From Liolophura sinensis (Eukaryota; Mollusca; Polyplacophora; Chitonida; Chitonidae): 64,000 bases of DNA. Position 1 is the first letter of the stretch, and each line of letters begins with the position of its first letter. Location: assembly GCF_032854445.1 (NCBI RefSeq), contig NC_088298.1, positions 7,057,504 through 7,121,503 on the forward strand, read 5' to 3'. The notes under the pieces were generated by a model that worked only from the letters and a program-made list of their open reading frames with translations, had not been told where the DNA came from and did no database searches. Positions 20,755 to 32,915 of this stretch are shown here, piece after piece. Position numbers and translations under genes: made by a program.

Positions 20755-22340
20755 TATCTTTGGCCGTGATCTACTTAAATAGACGGATCACAAGCGTATG
20801 TGTACGGGTAATGATGACGGGACTCAACTGGAATCGGCGCTAGCTGTACCGCATACACGATTGCGTACGACCAAACGCATTGGCTGGATTGAATTCAGTT
20901 GTGTCTTCCTCTTCCGTGCATGCCGAGCTGTAGGTATCATTACGTATGGGTGGAAAAGTATACACTTATATTAATTTTAGTTTGCACTGGTTTTTTTACT
21001 GTATAAATTTAATTTATTTTGAATAAATAAATGCTTGATTTCAAAGCTGTTAAATAAAGTTGAACCATTTAAGATTTCATTTAGAGAAATAAGCATGGAG
21101 GGCTTCGAAAGCTGGGTTAAAACCATCCGCCGCCATACCGGTAACAAGAAGTCAAAAAAAGAATTCAAATTAAAATCAATGAGGTAATTACAAACAAACG
21201 TATAAATTACCTAGTTTTAAATTATGTAAAATTTCTCATTGATTTAAAACATGTAAAGCAAATTGGAAGAAATGAGTAATGTAATTTAAGAATAAATGAA
21301 ATAAATAAAGTCAAAATCGAATGAAATAATTCGAAGAAATAAATAAGAAGAAATAATCTTTTTATACTGGGTCATGCAGGCTGCTTTTTCTGCACATTGA
21401 GAGTAAATATATACTACGTGCCGAGAAATCATGTTACATTTGCCTTAAATGACCCGCCGATAATTTTAGATGTTTTGAGATGTACATCAAATAGCCTTCC
21501 TGCCTATCGTCGTTGAGGATGCCTTTGCTAATTGCGTCCACAGTTCTTCGTTCTCGTGTTATCATACAGGATTTTGTCTAGTATGTGTATAGTTTAATGA
21601 TAAATTCACAGACTGCTTGACAGTGATCCACGTATTAGTGTAAACCCTACAATACACCTCCCCACAACCATAATCTCAATCTTCGTTCATCGTATTTAAC
21701 TGACAGTATCTTTGTGGAGTCAACAAAGATGACCTGAATTCCCACTCGCGTATTAGGAAACCATTCAATTTCCGGGTGAGTTTGCCATGGTTCTCGCGTT
21801 ATAATGCTGTTATACGACTTTGCCTTCCTTTGAAAAACGTATTTGTAGCCGTAGTAGTTTTATCTACGATTTGTGTTCCCAACTGACCGACAAATACGTT
21901 CTCCGGACACACAAGAGCACCCACATACTCAATTTTTTCCGCCAACCTTCAGCTAAAGTAATTCTGAGAAATATTGGTTTTCATATAACATCTTCCGGTG
22001 CTTAGCGGTTATGGATTTGCTAAAGATATTTGAAAACTCGCGAGTAGTGCTTCAGGATAAACAAAATCACACATTTGACTTAGATGCGGTCGGGATAGGA
22101 CTTAGTTACTTAAATCATTTGTTCAACGACGTAGCCCGGAATTCTTCATTTATATGGCGGCGGTTGGGTTTATGTACGGAGAAAATTGAAGTGTTCGGAG
22201 TAAACCACTGCCTTCCGTCAAGTAACTGACAAAAGTCTTGTTTCAGCTCTGTCAAATGGCGGCAACAAAAATATACTTTGCCTGGCTGAGGGGTCCTCCC
22301 TAAGGAAAGCACGAAATTAACATTGTATGTACGACTGTGC
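20755..22340. other. Unassigned, AT-rich
   Basis: No gene recognised. Runs of AAATAAATGAA-type sequence occur near 21,290-21,350. Frames of 60-75 codons show no features. Confidence 0.4.
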
Positions 22341-22389
22341 GAGCTAGCAAAGGCCTCTCTGCCTCAGATGGTTAAATCGCTCCCTGCGA

Positions 22390-22625
22390 CTGCCAGGTTA
22401 CTGTTAACTAAATCTGACGTGCAATTGCACGTAACATCACTGCATTGTTGCTAATTTGCTCTCTGCAATTTTGTAATATTTGAACACTTACATGAACGGT
22501 AAGAATTACACGGGGGTAAATTGACAAGAAGCCGTATTTCACCTGTTCAGTATGACCATTTGTCAGTTAAGACGCTGTCGTTGCTGCTCTGGTTGTACTG
22601 TCTATGATGTAAGTCTTTATATGGT
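22390..22625 (-). repeat. Repeat C, minus orientation
   Basis: Reverse C: AACATCACTGCATTGTTGCT, GGGGGTAAATTGACAAGAAG and GCTGTCGTTGCTGCTCTGGT. Confidence 0.6.
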
Positions 22626-22679
22626 TTTATACAGTCGCACAAGTGTGGGATTACAGATCTCGACGCCTCAGTTAACGCT

Positions 22680-22990
22680 TGCGGGTAGTTTATCTGTCAT
22701 CAAATATTTGGAGGCCCTTGGCCGATCTCATAAAATATAGGGCTTTTCTTTTTTTTTTAATTCATACATATTTAAACAATTTGTTTACATTGTAACAGTA
22801 TAGAGATTTTCGAGTTTTAGCAAGGGTTCTTTTTAATTGCTTTAAAACTCGGTTGTCTGTTTTATTTTGGACGTTCTCATTACACTGAAATCCATTTACA
22901 GCTCCGTGCTGTGAACGTGTTCTTGCCAAGATGTGGCTGAAAAATTGGCGGTTTGGCCTTAAGATATAATCATTCATTTGCTCATTTATA
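22680..22990 (+). mobile_element. LINE 3' UTR fragment (RNase H-type LINE)
   Basis: Shares with 52740-53030 the 3' UTR order: GAGGCCCTTGGCCGATCTCA, TATAAAATAT..., a T-rich stretch, GTGTTCTTGCCAAGATGTGG and a terminal AATCATTCATTTGCTCATTT. Heavily 5' truncated. Confidence 0.6.
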
Positions 22991-22999
22991 TTCGTTGCT

Positions 23000-23635
23000 C
23001 AGCCTACCCAGACCTTGGCTTCGTATTCCCCACTTGGATAACCAGGTTGAAATAGAACTAAAAACCAAGAAATCAGATAAAAAGCCATGTTGACTGCGTG
23101 TGAGAACCCTGCTTGAATACCAGCTTTCTGAAATTTAGCTTTACGTGCAGCTAGAAGAGAGCAGGAATGCCAAACGCAAAATTAGCATTGGGACTTGGGG
23201 ACATTACTGTCCTCTGATTTTATTCCTATCACGTTTTACCCCGAGCTGACAGTCTCGCCCGTTCCCTGAACAATAGCTTTCCGTTGATGTATGATGTCTG
23301 CGTTAAGCAGCAGTGCATGGAGCCTGTAGGGTATTGCAAACCCTCTTAAAATGCACAGTTACTTAGTAGTCTAACAAAGGGTTTATAAACGAGTCCTCTA
23401 ATAGCTAGGCGGCCTCGTGAGAATACCATCCTCTTGACTAATCACATCCAGAGTTCAAATCCAGATTTTTGTTGTCCGGCATATACCCAGGTATGGTGGT
23501 ATTGGATAGGGCCCTAGACTAGTTAGCTCTATCACACAGCTGTTGTAAAGTCAAAACGTCGTAGCGAATAAGTATGCAAATATCCCTGACGCTAAATGCA
23601 CTTATCACTATTTCTCAAGGAAATCTTACTCTCTT
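23000..23635. other. Unassigned
   Basis: Nothing firmly recognised. Bases 23405-23470 contain a tRNA-like GAGTTCAAATCCAG box without a full cloverleaf. Confidence 0.35.
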
Positions 23636-23637
23636 TG

Positions 23638-23733
23638 CTCTGCCTGGTTTCCAACCACCATAATGCGGACCGCGATCGCAGAAGCGAAACATTCTTATAT
23701 ACCTTAATACGCCATTCAAATAAATAAATAAAT
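23638..23733 (+). mobile_element. SINE-A 3' fragment
   Basis: GGTTTCCAACCACCATAATG, GCGAAACATTCTTATATACC and an AAATAAATAAATAAA tail. Confidence 0.75.
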
Positions 23734-24099
23734 TGTTTTGTTTTTGTGGAATGAAGACGGTTATTTTTTTGGTCACTCATTTTGATTGAGCCTATTTGTC
23801 ATCGTAGAAAATTGTTGATTTTCCCAACATAGCTCCGTCCAAATTTCTTATAGAAGTTTTGCGTTTGGCATTGCTTTTTTAAAATCTGATCGTACCAAGT
23901 CTGATCTAAAATGTCCAATATAGTTTGAGTTTGGCATACGCCAATGCATGGTTTTTATTTTTCAGATCGAGGGTGCGACAGTTCCGAAAAAGCAATGGCT
24001 ATAAGATCGGAGTTCACTGAAACTGCATGAAACCGCATATTTTGTCTTATACAGAGCCCTGTGGATTAGTAACGTTACACGGCAGGGAAACCGAAGTAA

Positions 24100-24190
24100 A
24101 CTGCTGTCAAATAAATCGATGTGTAGAACCTTGGCCGAACATGAGCATAGTCTACACAGTCAACCAGGCTATGTGTGATGCCGCACTGGG
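24100..24190 (+). repeat. Repeat I, copy 2
   Basis: GTAGAACCTTGGCCGAACAT then AGCATAGTCTACACAG align with 9726-9775. Confidence 0.45.
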
Positions 24191-24439
24191 TATAAAGTAA
24201 CGCAGAGGAACCAACCGATCAGTTACGTCTTACCATTTTACTGATCATATCTAACCGAATTAAACTGTCGCACGACATTTAAAAATATGATTGAGTAACA
24301 GCAATATGATTTCGGATTACTGTTTCAGAATCCTGCGTGCACCGATTCTAATTTAAAGATTTAAAGCGACATCTCCGTTGGTTACTGTAAATCATCTCTG
24401 TTTCATTGGAAGTCCTGTTTTTGTTTTAATATACATTAA

Positions 24440-24730
24440 TTATAGTAACTTTACCGCAAAGACAGTTAAACCAAAGCAACAGCGGCAATGTGATGGTTGG
24501 CAAATGGCCTCACTTAAATGGTGAAATCTGGCCACGTGTCAATTTATCTCATTTAAGATATCTGTTCCAGTTTTTTATGTAAAAGCTCTTGTAGTGAAAA
24601 ATCACACTCCCTCTAGCACCATGGCTTAAGTAGAACTAAGTTTAAACACATGCACTGATGCTGATTACATCAGACGTCACATCTAGAATGTGCTGTAATG
24701 TTGAGTTGTCATCATTATAAAGAACTGGTA
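24440..24730 (+). repeat. Repeat C, diverged copy
   Basis: CAGTTAAACCAAAGCAACAG, GATGGTTGGCAAATGGCC, CCCTCTAGCACCATGGCTTA and CAGACGTCACATCTAGAATG in family order. Confidence 0.65.
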
Positions 24731-24934
24731 ACCTGAAAACATTTCTAAAGTGTCCAGGCTTCGGGAATTGAAGTCCACCGGGCGAATCTTGGCATAAAAT
24801 ATTGACCAGGTTGACGATTACAATTAATCCACAGTGTACCAGCCTCGGTGACAAGATGGATAATGCCTGAATAATCATTTAAATAGGAGAATGGAATCCG
24901 TGCATCATTAAAAAGAACCTATTCACAGGACCCG

Positions 24935-25030
24935 TATTTTTTATTGGTGTTTTATTTCACTTATACGACGGCGACCAGCATTATGGTGGGAGGAAATCGG
25001 GCTGACTCCGGTGACACCCACGACAATTGA
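24935..25030 (-). mobile_element. SINE-A fragment
   Basis: ATTGGTGTTTTATTTCACTT, TACGACGGCGACCAGCATTA and GGTGACACCCACGACA on the minus strand. The TACGCCGTACTC motif is deleted. Confidence 0.7.
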
Positions 25031-25044
25031 CCACAGGACCTAGG

Positions 25045-25115
25045 GTATGGATTTCACCGGTTACGTGTAACCATTTGCCAGCTGTCAAACTGCCGCTGCT
25101 CTGGTTTTACTCATA
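25045..25115 (-). repeat. Repeat C fragment
   Basis: GATTTCACCGGTTACGTGTA, CCATTTGCCAGCTGTCAAAC and GCTGCTCTGGTTTTACTC. Confidence 0.65.
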
Positions 25116-25199
25116 ATGACAATGGTTACAAAAACGGACATTGCAATAAAAAAGGAAGGATTTTCACACAGCCGTACGAGATAGATATTAACGTTCAGC

Positions 25200-25380
25200 A
25201 GAAAAAATAAGTGGCTTTATTTCTTATTTGTATAATTTCTTACATGCCTTTGTCTTTGGGAGTTAGTGTTAAACGTTGTTTTGGAAATGGATCTTGCGAT
25301 TATCGACTTGGAACGCCTTTTACTGACTACGAATGGTATATGAATGTCGGACTTGACGCTTATATTTCACACAATTTGCA
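25200..25380 (+). repeat. Repeat D fragment
   Basis: Nearly the same as 46900-47045: TTATTTCTTATTTGTATAAT, GGATCTTGCGATTATCGACT and GAATGTCGGACTTGACGCTT. Confidence 0.65.
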
Positions 25381-25416
25381 ACAGCTGTGAATACCTTTTC
25401 CTTTGTTTTTACGTAG

Positions 25417-25591
25417 ATACCACATTACTGCAACTGGAAATTATCTCACTTCTAATCTAGACACAACCCTATTGAGCTCGTCGCTGTACGGTCTTTACTT
25501 CGGAGTAGATCATGTTCAAGCCTCTCATCCTCCTGACATGTGTCACAGCATCTGTAGGATGGAAATTGATTTTATGGAGGCGTCACTTTAA
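25417..25591 (+). CDS. Possible terminal coding exon, unrecognised
   Basis: A strong acceptor (CCTTTTCCTTTGTTTTTACG, then TAG) ends at 25416. From there 58 codons stay open to a stop at 25589-25591, reading for example NLDTTLLSSSLYGLYFGVDH with several Cys and His. The exon would start with the last base of a codon. No upstream exon was found, since the flank is repeat D, so this may be a relic or chance. Confidence 0.25.
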
Positions 25592-25804
25592 TGGACAAAT
25601 TACAGATTTCATTCTAAACTGAAGAGCAGCACGCCCTGCATGATAACTGAATCGCAAATCGTTACTGATTCCTGATCAGAATTATAAAACCTACCATCAG
25701 CTGTCTTGTTTTACTATCCGCGCTTTAGTTGTTTATATTAGAGAGTGAATTCCCGTTACTCGACAAATAAGCTCATTCTGTGAATAAAATTCTCTGTCAA
25801 ATAT

Positions 25805-26057
25805 GGCAAAGGTGGTTAACGTGCCAGCGCGGCGCAATGGCCCAGAAGCCCATCATCAATGCGGTCGCTGTGTGTTCAAGTCCAGCTCATGCTGGCTTCC
25901 TCTCCGGCTGTACGTGGGATAGTCTACCAGCAACCTGCGGCTGGTGGTTGAGCCCGAGCTCTCGTCACAATGATGCTGGTCGCCGCTGTATAAGTGAAAT
26001 ATTCTCAGAGTACGTCGTAAAACACTATTCACATAAATCGATCAAATAAATAAATCA
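25805..26057 (+). mobile_element. SINE-A, near full length
   Basis: GGCAAAGGTGGTTAACGTGC head (diverged), TGCGGTCGCTGTGTGTTCAA B box, CGCCGCTGTATAAGTGAAAT and an AAATAAATAAATC tail. The tail carries a short insertion (CACATAAATCGATC). Confidence 0.85.
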
Positions 26058-26059
26058 AA

Positions 26060-27165
26060 AGATCGGTGGTCTAACTACAGCTTTACTAGATTCCAAAAAT
26101 GCATAATTCCCCTAACGAAGGCAGAACAAGAAAGTCATTTTGGAACAAATACTGTTGTGCAGTTTAGAAAAATTCAGGCGTCTGTATGTGGATACATAAA
26201 AACTCTCACCGAAGATCTAGAGGCTCTAATACACGTACCGTATAAGGACATATCTACTAGAGATTTCTCCACTCTATACTACTATTCACACGGATTTAAT
26301 TGATAAAAATTCATCACTAATTGTTTTGGTGTTTAATAAAACCGGTCACCGCTATACTAACGTCCTAGGCAACTTGCCTTCTTCGGTTACACCACATACA
26401 AGGGTTACCATTCATCGGATGTTTCCATGTTTCCAATAAGACGCTTGAATTTCTCATTATAACATCTATGCTAAATTCGAGGAAACCATATATCAACAGT
26501 GTATAGGTATTTTGTACAAATTGTGCCCACCTTTTGGCCGACCTACACCTGTTCTCATATGAATATTACTATATGTAGAAACTATTAAGGAGTAATTCTC
26601 ACCGGACCCGATCTTTGTCATTCACTATTTCAAAAGACACCAGACTCTCCAGATGGTACTTTTTATCTGGGTCAATATTTGTACAAAGGCCAAAACGGAT
26701 TCTTCTCTGGTGGATTTTACAAGACAGATAGTTTTAATTGTAAATTATCCTTTATATTTGTACAGCAATATACCGAAGGGCCCTGCACATGATTTTGAGT
26801 ATGCCGTAATCAGAAATATTTTACTTATACGACGGCGGCCATGAAACCGGTCTGATCCCGGGGTAAACCCAGGACCATCCGCAGGTTGCTGACAGACCTT
26901 CCCAGGTACGGCCGTGTTCTGCATATGGCGTCTACATATCTCGCTTTGCAGCATTTGTTAGATGCTGCGTGTTGTGTGACGACTTCAATCAACACCACAA
27001 GTTTTTACTGCAAAAACTAGTGTGTCAAGGTTATTCCATTAAACGCCTTAATTCCAATTTTTTAAGGTTTTACCATGAGTGTAATTCTCTTGTAAGTAAA
27101 TATGGACAGAGCGTGCAGAATCTGTAGTGCGCGGTTTCACGAGTGTGTCTAATTCCGCGTTCTTA
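26060..27165 (+). pseudogene. Penelope-like RT, degraded long copy
   Basis: Parallels the 45.3-46.4 kb copy along its length: GATTCCAAAAATGCATAATT, GAAAGTCATTTTGGAACAAA, TACCGTATAAGGACATATCT, and later AATATACCGAAGGGCCCTG. It has many indels and stops and a SINE-A inserted at 26791-26918. The C-terminal reading YHECNSLVSKYGQSVQNL is visible near 27075-27130. Confidence 0.7.
26791..26918 (-). mobile_element. SINE-A inserted in the Penelope-like copy
   Basis: GTATGCCGTAATCAGAAATA, TTATACGACGGCGGCCATGA and ACCATCCGCAGGTTGCTGAC. Flanked by CTGCACAT (26783-26790) and CTGCATAT (26919-26926), a target-site duplication with one mismatch. Confidence 0.8.
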
Positions 27166-27169
27166 TTTG

Positions 27170-28580
27170 TCGTTTAGTTTTTGCTCATCGATGGATGGTA
27201 CATCCAGTTCATTTTCAAATCAGACAAAATATATTTCATTTTTTGAGTAAGCGTCTGGAAAGCTTTGCTGCTCCTGTCCTGTAGGTGTTTTCATTCATGC
27301 TGCGCTTTTGTTAATATGTAACACCACATCCACCAGTCTACCGTGACCATGTCTGTCTGTCCATGAACTTTTTGGCGAGACCATGAGATGCATATCTACA
27401 TGTACAGAACATCTGCTCTTCGAGACAGGCTACAAATTCAGTTGTGCGTTTGGAGTTTTAAGTTTCAGTAATTACATAGTTACAGAGGTGATGGTGATTT
27501 GTGTTACATTTAATTCATTTCCATGGATGTCATAGTAACCAGATTGTCATTTTCCCCATGTCAGTACACATAGGTGCTCAAAGCTACAACTCCAATTGTT
27601 TGGCATGTGCAGTTTTAACTATTGAAGGCTAGAATATAGATATGGAGATAAGAGACATGTGCACGTTGGCTCGGTTATTGTGTTAACCAGGATTGTTTCT
27701 CAATCACATTGCTCAAAAATCTAGTTACGCTCTTTCTTGTGATATATTGGTTTTTATGTCGATACTGTAACGTAAGAACTACTTCTACAGAATGAGTATG
27801 AATGTATGGTGTTCTATGTACTCTGATCATCTATACCAAGATTGCCGACATTGTTACTTGTTCTGTTACTCGTTTTGTTACTCGTTCTGTTACTTGTCTT
27901 ACTCTGCCTTGTCAAGGGAATCTTGAGGTTCCACAATTCTTTTTTTCAAAATGATCCATAAGAATTTAATTAGAGCATGTGGTTTTACCATGATAACAAA
28001 TTTTTGACAGACCCAAAATGAACCAGCAAGAGTCAGGATTCGAACATCTTACCTTACTGATCAGGGGCTAGTGGTCCCAAGTACACGGAGTGCCTAAGGA
28101 CAGTACGATGAGCAAGATGAACAGTTGGCCTTGTGGTATGATTTGCGTGATAAGGGTATTTTCATCATAAGTACAGAGATGCCTCTCATTGGTATTGCAA
28201 TAAAAGTAATTGCACTCTTAATATCATTACTACAGTATTCACACAAACGAGACAGCCACTCCTGATCATCATTTAAAACTTGATCCTGATTAACATTACC
28301 ACAAACAAAATGGCCCTACCCACTGCACATATAATGTGCACTCCACAGACGCTTCACTTCTTTGCGAAACAGGCTGATGGACAAGCCACAGACACAACAC
28401 AAATTTACTGCTACATGCAGCCTCTTGCGCTTTACTGCTTTGCTGGTAGGTTGCTCATGTGATGTTCGCTTCGACGGGTTCCTTGTATATACAATGACTA
28501 CAAGTATTTTGGCATTGTGCTAATGTACTTACTATCTGAGAGAGGTCACCTGCTTGCCTTACTGGCGTTCAGTTTGACAT
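27170..28580. other. Unassigned, repeat-poor
   Basis: No gene recognised. It holds a short TGTTACTCGTTT-type 12-bp tandem run at about 27855-27900 and an isolated tRNA-like antisense box near 28,030. Confidence 0.4.
27855..27900 (+). repeat. 12-bp tandem repeat, about 4 copies
   Basis: TGTTACTTGTTC/TGTTACTCGTTT units in a row. Confidence 0.75.
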
Positions 28581-28629
28581 TTTACATTCCACTGCCACAG
28601 TTCATCAGTATGGCCGTATGGACTCGGCC

Positions 28630-28735
28630 TGCCATACGAAGACGCAATATATGTACACACACCTAATGACTCCTCGTTGTCATGCGACCGAAAAAAATGT
28701 TCATTACGACGTTAAACCCCAAGCATTCGTTCGTT
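28630..28735 (+). mobile_element. SINE-B tail, diverged
   Basis: CTAATGACTCCTCGTTGTCA, TGCGACCGAAAAAAATGTTC, TACGACGTTAAACCCCAAGC. Confidence 0.65.
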
Positions 28736-28739
28736 TATT

Positions 28740-29615
28740 CAAACAGGGTGACAGTGCACTTCTTTGACCCAGCCGCAAGAGAAATAACAATACGCTTTTC
28801 CATCTTTGTATTGGTTCAAAACACTGTGTACTAGTTTCTTGTGGACTGATGGCTGGAGACAGTTGGACTTATCGGTTATGTACACAGGTGGCCACAGCTG
28901 CAACCCCTCCCTCTCACCCAGCCATCCAGTGGTAAGGGCAATAGGTTGTGAGAGAATGAGGGAACCAGTTAAAGCTCCCTGGCCTCATGCACAGCCCTAC
29001 AATTTTTTTGAGCATATCGCACTTATTTATAACACAATTCCATTTCATTCGTGCAGATATGTACGTTGGGGTTAGATAAATACTTTAACCGAGATACCGT
29101 TTAGTAGTAATATCACTTACGTAGCTTCCACAAACATAGTTACAGTAAGGCTTCGTAAATCAAACGTACTTGGTCAACTTTCTCAAGGCTAATGGAGATA
29201 TCTTACGACAGCCGCCCTTCTGTCGAGTGCTGTAGAATTCTACCATATTGGTTAATACGTATGACGATAACTTGAATATATTTTACCTATATATCCTATT
29301 TGCGTACACTGTTTAACTGATAAGTTGTATAAAATTGATCCTTTCAGGTGTATCGTGTCAACCCCGGTGTTAGATTAATTTTATAGACATTTGTATGCCC
29401 ATACATACCTGAATGTTTTATGCAGAAAAGCTTGGACTTGACTATACAGTGTCTAAATATTGCCGCACACTAGTTGTACATCATTTGGCGCACAATGGGA
29501 CATAGACATAAAAAATTGTGTCTTAATGTAGGCCGCCTCGACCTCGTAACTGTTACTCTATTTGTTTTTCCCTTTCTCATCTCTCTTAACTCCTCTCTTC
29601 TGCCTTTCTGTGCAC
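28740..29615. other. Unassigned
   Basis: No coding region, repeat or RNA recognised. Confidence 0.4.
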
Positions 29616-29621
29616 AATACT

Positions 29622-29885
29622 TTTATTTATTTATTTATTTGATTGGTGTTTTACGCCGTACTCAAAAATATTTTACTTATACGACGGCGAACAGCATTAT
29701 GGTAGGCGGAAACTGGGCACAGCCCGGGGGAAACCCACGATCATCCGCAGGTTATTGGAAGAGCTTCTCACTTACGGCCGGAGAGGAAGCCAGCATGAGC
29801 TGAACTCAAAGCGACCGCATTGGAGAGAGGCTCCTGGGTCATTACGCCGCGCTAGCGCGCTAACCAAATAAGCCATGGAGGCCCC
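29622..29885 (-). mobile_element. SINE-A, full length
   Basis: Minus strand, from a TATTTATTTATTTG tail to the head TAAGCCATGGAGGCCCC. B box visible as TGAGCTGAACTCAAAGCGA in reverse. Confidence 0.9.
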
Positions 29886-29899
29886 ACAAATATCCCTGT

Positions 29900-30015
29900 G
29901 AATGTGGAAGTACCCATTTAAAGGCGCCTAGACTTGGCATCATTTTCTACCGTTTCGCCTATGCTCTGGTTCCACTGTCTATGCTGTCGGTCTTATATAT
30001 TTCGTGTAAATGTGA
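29900..30015 (-). repeat. Repeat C fragment, diverged
   Basis: TATGCTCTGGTTCCACTGTC and TATGCTGTCGG follow the reverse C end. The rest is weak. Confidence 0.45.
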
Positions 30016-30297
30016 AAAATGGAGACTTGTAGTTATGGTAATAATACCTTTATAGAGATGCACTCAAGTGTCGCACTGGTGGACATTATATTTAGACTGT
30101 CCAGTTTACAGATACTACGTTTTATTAGAATGCCACAGGATTAAACGAAACAGCCTGATTTGCAAACGACGAAACCTTGACTACTGATGCGGTCTTTTGC
30201 ATTAAGCAATGTGATTAAAAATACAAAGAAAGTTCTATACGACTTTTCTTAAGCAGCACTACATTACAAATATGATCATCTTTATTATAGCCGTAGG

Positions 30298-30392
30298 TGA
30301 GAAGGTCTCCCAGCCACCCGCCGTCGTATAAGCGAAATATTCTTAATATTAAAAATAAACGGCGTAAAACACCAATGAAATCAACAAATAAA
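30298..30392 (+). mobile_element. SINE-A 3' fragment
   Basis: GAAGGTCTCCCAGCCACCCG, CGTCGTATAAGCGAAATATT and CGGCGTAAAACACCAATGAA, with a short insertion before CGGCG. Confidence 0.75.
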
Positions 30393-30394
30393 TC

Positions 30395-31240
30395 TCTATT
30401 ATTGAGATTCAGAACTAATACATGCGATCAGTTCGCTGCTAACACCCAAGGTTGGTATATATGTGTACACCGTCTTCCAATCCTTGAGTCCATTTCAGTT
30501 TTCCGTATCTTTTTTAAATGGGTCATTGTACAGAAATGAAACTTGGTAAATAGCTTCACGTTGACAAGTTACAGGACTTTATCGACTTATGCGCTGTTCG
30601 TTCCAGTTTTCTTGACACATGGAGGCACTTACGGCGGTGTAAGTGAACAGCTCTTGAATACTGTGTACAAAAAAGTCAACTAATTAAACTGGAGATTAGT
30701 CTTTTACAATAGTGTCATTACTAGACGGAAAAACCAGTTTAATAAGTTTTGACAGCTACACAAAAAGTACCGGTAAACGCCCAATCCATTCTGCAATTTT
30801 CAACTAGTACTTTATAATCAATGACATGTGACGCATTTCTTAATGGCTAGCGGTAATTTCCAGCTACAATAGAACGGATGGTCTGTAGTGTGAGACTGTT
30901 ATAGATTTATTGGTCTTTCAGGCGCTTCGGTTTAGGGATTATCTGGGCAGTAATCCGTTTATCTCCACTGACCATACAAGTTCAGGCTAACTGCCTACTC
31001 GCGAAAAAACTGCTGACGATTTCTCGAACAAAAAATATGCAATATTGCTAGACAAGATCACTGTAAAAACAGTTTCGACCACACCCAGCCTGCCTGTCTG
31101 TCTTCAACCCTATGCATACGTTTGGGCGAAATTTTGTGAACCTTTAGTCGTGATTCAGGAATTTTTGCTGAAATTAAGACCGTTGTCGCCTTGTCACCAG
31201 CGATTGAAGGAGTTTTGCACTTTCGGAATACTTTCTAGTT
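30395..31240. other. Unassigned
   Basis: Nothing recognised. Confidence 0.4.
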
Positions 31241-31243
31241 TTT

Positions 31244-31358
31244 ATTTGTTTAATTGATTGGTGTTTTACTCAACAAAAATTTGACTCATACGACGGCGTC
31301 CAGCATTATAGTGGGAGGAAACGGGCCAAAGCTCGGGAGAAACCTTCCCGCGCGCGAC
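31244..31358 (-). mobile_element. SINE-A 3' fragment
   Basis: AATTGATTGGTGTTTTACTC, CATACGACGGCGTCCAGCAT and GTGGGAGGAAACGGGCC. Confidence 0.75.
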
Positions 31359-31496
31359 TTTAATCCAGTATGAACTGATTCTGCATACAGTTTTGTTCGA
31401 AGGCTACACAAACGGGTTGTGGTTTACTACTGTGTACATTGTACAACTTGGTAAAAATCGGAGTTTCTCGTAAAGCCTCATTTGTGTAATGTCGCG

Positions 31497-31572
31497 TTTG
31501 TAGTTATCTACTGCATTTTCTACTCCATTTTGTAGTTATCTACTGCATTTTGTAGTTATCTACTGCATTTAG
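31497..31572 (+). repeat. 20-bp tandem repeat, about 3 copies
   Basis: TTGTAGTTATCTACTGCATT repeated, with one partial unit between the first and second copies. Confidence 0.8.
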
Positions 31573-31576
31573 CAGG

Positions 31577-31722
31577 ACTTACGCAGGAAGGTCTTCCTGG
31601 ATCCTGCGGTTTCCCCAGGGCTCCTCCCGCTTTCCACGTGCACTTATCATAATGCTGACCACCGTCGTTTAAGTGAAATATTCTTCTGTTAAAACGCCAA
31701 TGAAATCAATAAACAAAATAAT
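31577..31722 (+). mobile_element. SINE-A 3' fragment
   Basis: CGCAGGAAGGTCTTCCTGGA, CATAATGCTGACCACCGTCG and AAAACGCCAATGAAATCAAT. Confidence 0.75.
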
Positions 31723-31729
31723 TATACAA

Positions 31730-32695
31730 TGCATTTAACGTTTGTTTTGTAGTCATGTATGTCGATGTGCTAAATTGCAAGGTTTGATTTGTACCTAAAC
31801 AGGAGCTGGCATTCGGCTGTGCGCAAGTGATGCAATTATAAAAAAAAAGTGTACATGTCAAAACAAGATATAAACTATTTTAGAATATCACAAATTGTAT
31901 CATAAATAGAACATTTCTGTGTAGATTTCAAAAGGCATGATCTCGTGAGAGGAAGGCCGTCGTGGCACCGGAAACAATTACATCGGCAGCATAAAGTATA
32001 GCGCGAGGTAGTAAATGCTGTCCGATACTTTAGAAAATAATGTAAAAGAAAATTACAAGCAAACCCGAAAGACGTCCGCTAAATTGCTTGTATTTCGGGT
32101 TGCGTATTGACATACATGAATTGATAAAATTGGGGTCTACGTCTAGTATTAAGGGTGATCTATCACGTCCGCTTTTCTAGGCGTAAACGTCACATGGCCT
32201 ATACATATTTCCTTACCCTGGCTACACCGGCTCTTCACAAACTGACACGTCCATTAGTGGAAAGAAATAGACTGCTTAGTGATTAGACTTACCGTTACAC
32301 AGTTCTCACCATTCGAACATGAAAACATCTCCGGTGTCTTTACGCATGAAGACCTTATTAGAAAATACTATCGAAGTAGGATTCTCACAGTCACTTACAG
32401 ATATGTGCTTCCATAAAGACCTTTGACATGCCGACTTACTTCAAACATAAATCCGTCTTGTCTGCTTGAAAAGTGTAGTGTTGGGAAAGTACGCGGTCAT
32501 AGAACCATTCTAATGACAAAATAGCTGACGTATACACTATCCGGAAAAGCTTTAGTAGGATTTATCAGTTCAGTGTTAGTTTGACGGTTATTTGACACTT
32601 CATATAGAGAAATCAAATAAAAGAATAAGGGGCATCGGTATAAACGTATTTCCAGATTTATCGTAGAGTTTCCTGTATTTTAATGATCTACAGGC
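31730..32695. other. Unassigned
   Basis: Nothing recognised. Confidence 0.4.
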
Positions 32696-32734
32696 CTTAG
32701 TGTATATCTTTAAAGAAGTAATTTTGTCTAGTTC

Positions 32735-32915
32735 TGCGATGTTTTGTATTCAACGTCGTTTTGACAAATGGCATTGCCCGAAATGTCCTTAATGGTTTGT
32801 ATGATTTGTGTTCAACGTCATTTTCATAGTTCACATTGCGATTATTGACCAGAAATGTCCTTATTGGTTGACGGCTGGTATACGAATGTCTATTTCGACG
32901 CATACATCAATATTT
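32735..32915 (+). repeat. Repeat D, two stacked partial copies
   Basis: The core TTGTNTTCAACGTC(G/A)TTTT is followed by GAAATGTCCTTA(A/T)TGGTT, twice in a row. The second copy continues into GACGGCTGGTATACGAATGT. Confidence 0.65.

Noticed and set aside
28010-28110. Possible tRNA gene (antisense GATTCGAACATC box)
   Set aside because: Only a B-box-like motif is present; no paired acceptor stem or anticodon arm could be formed. Similar isolated boxes near 6600, 23440, 42200, 43240 and 44100 were rejected for the same reason.
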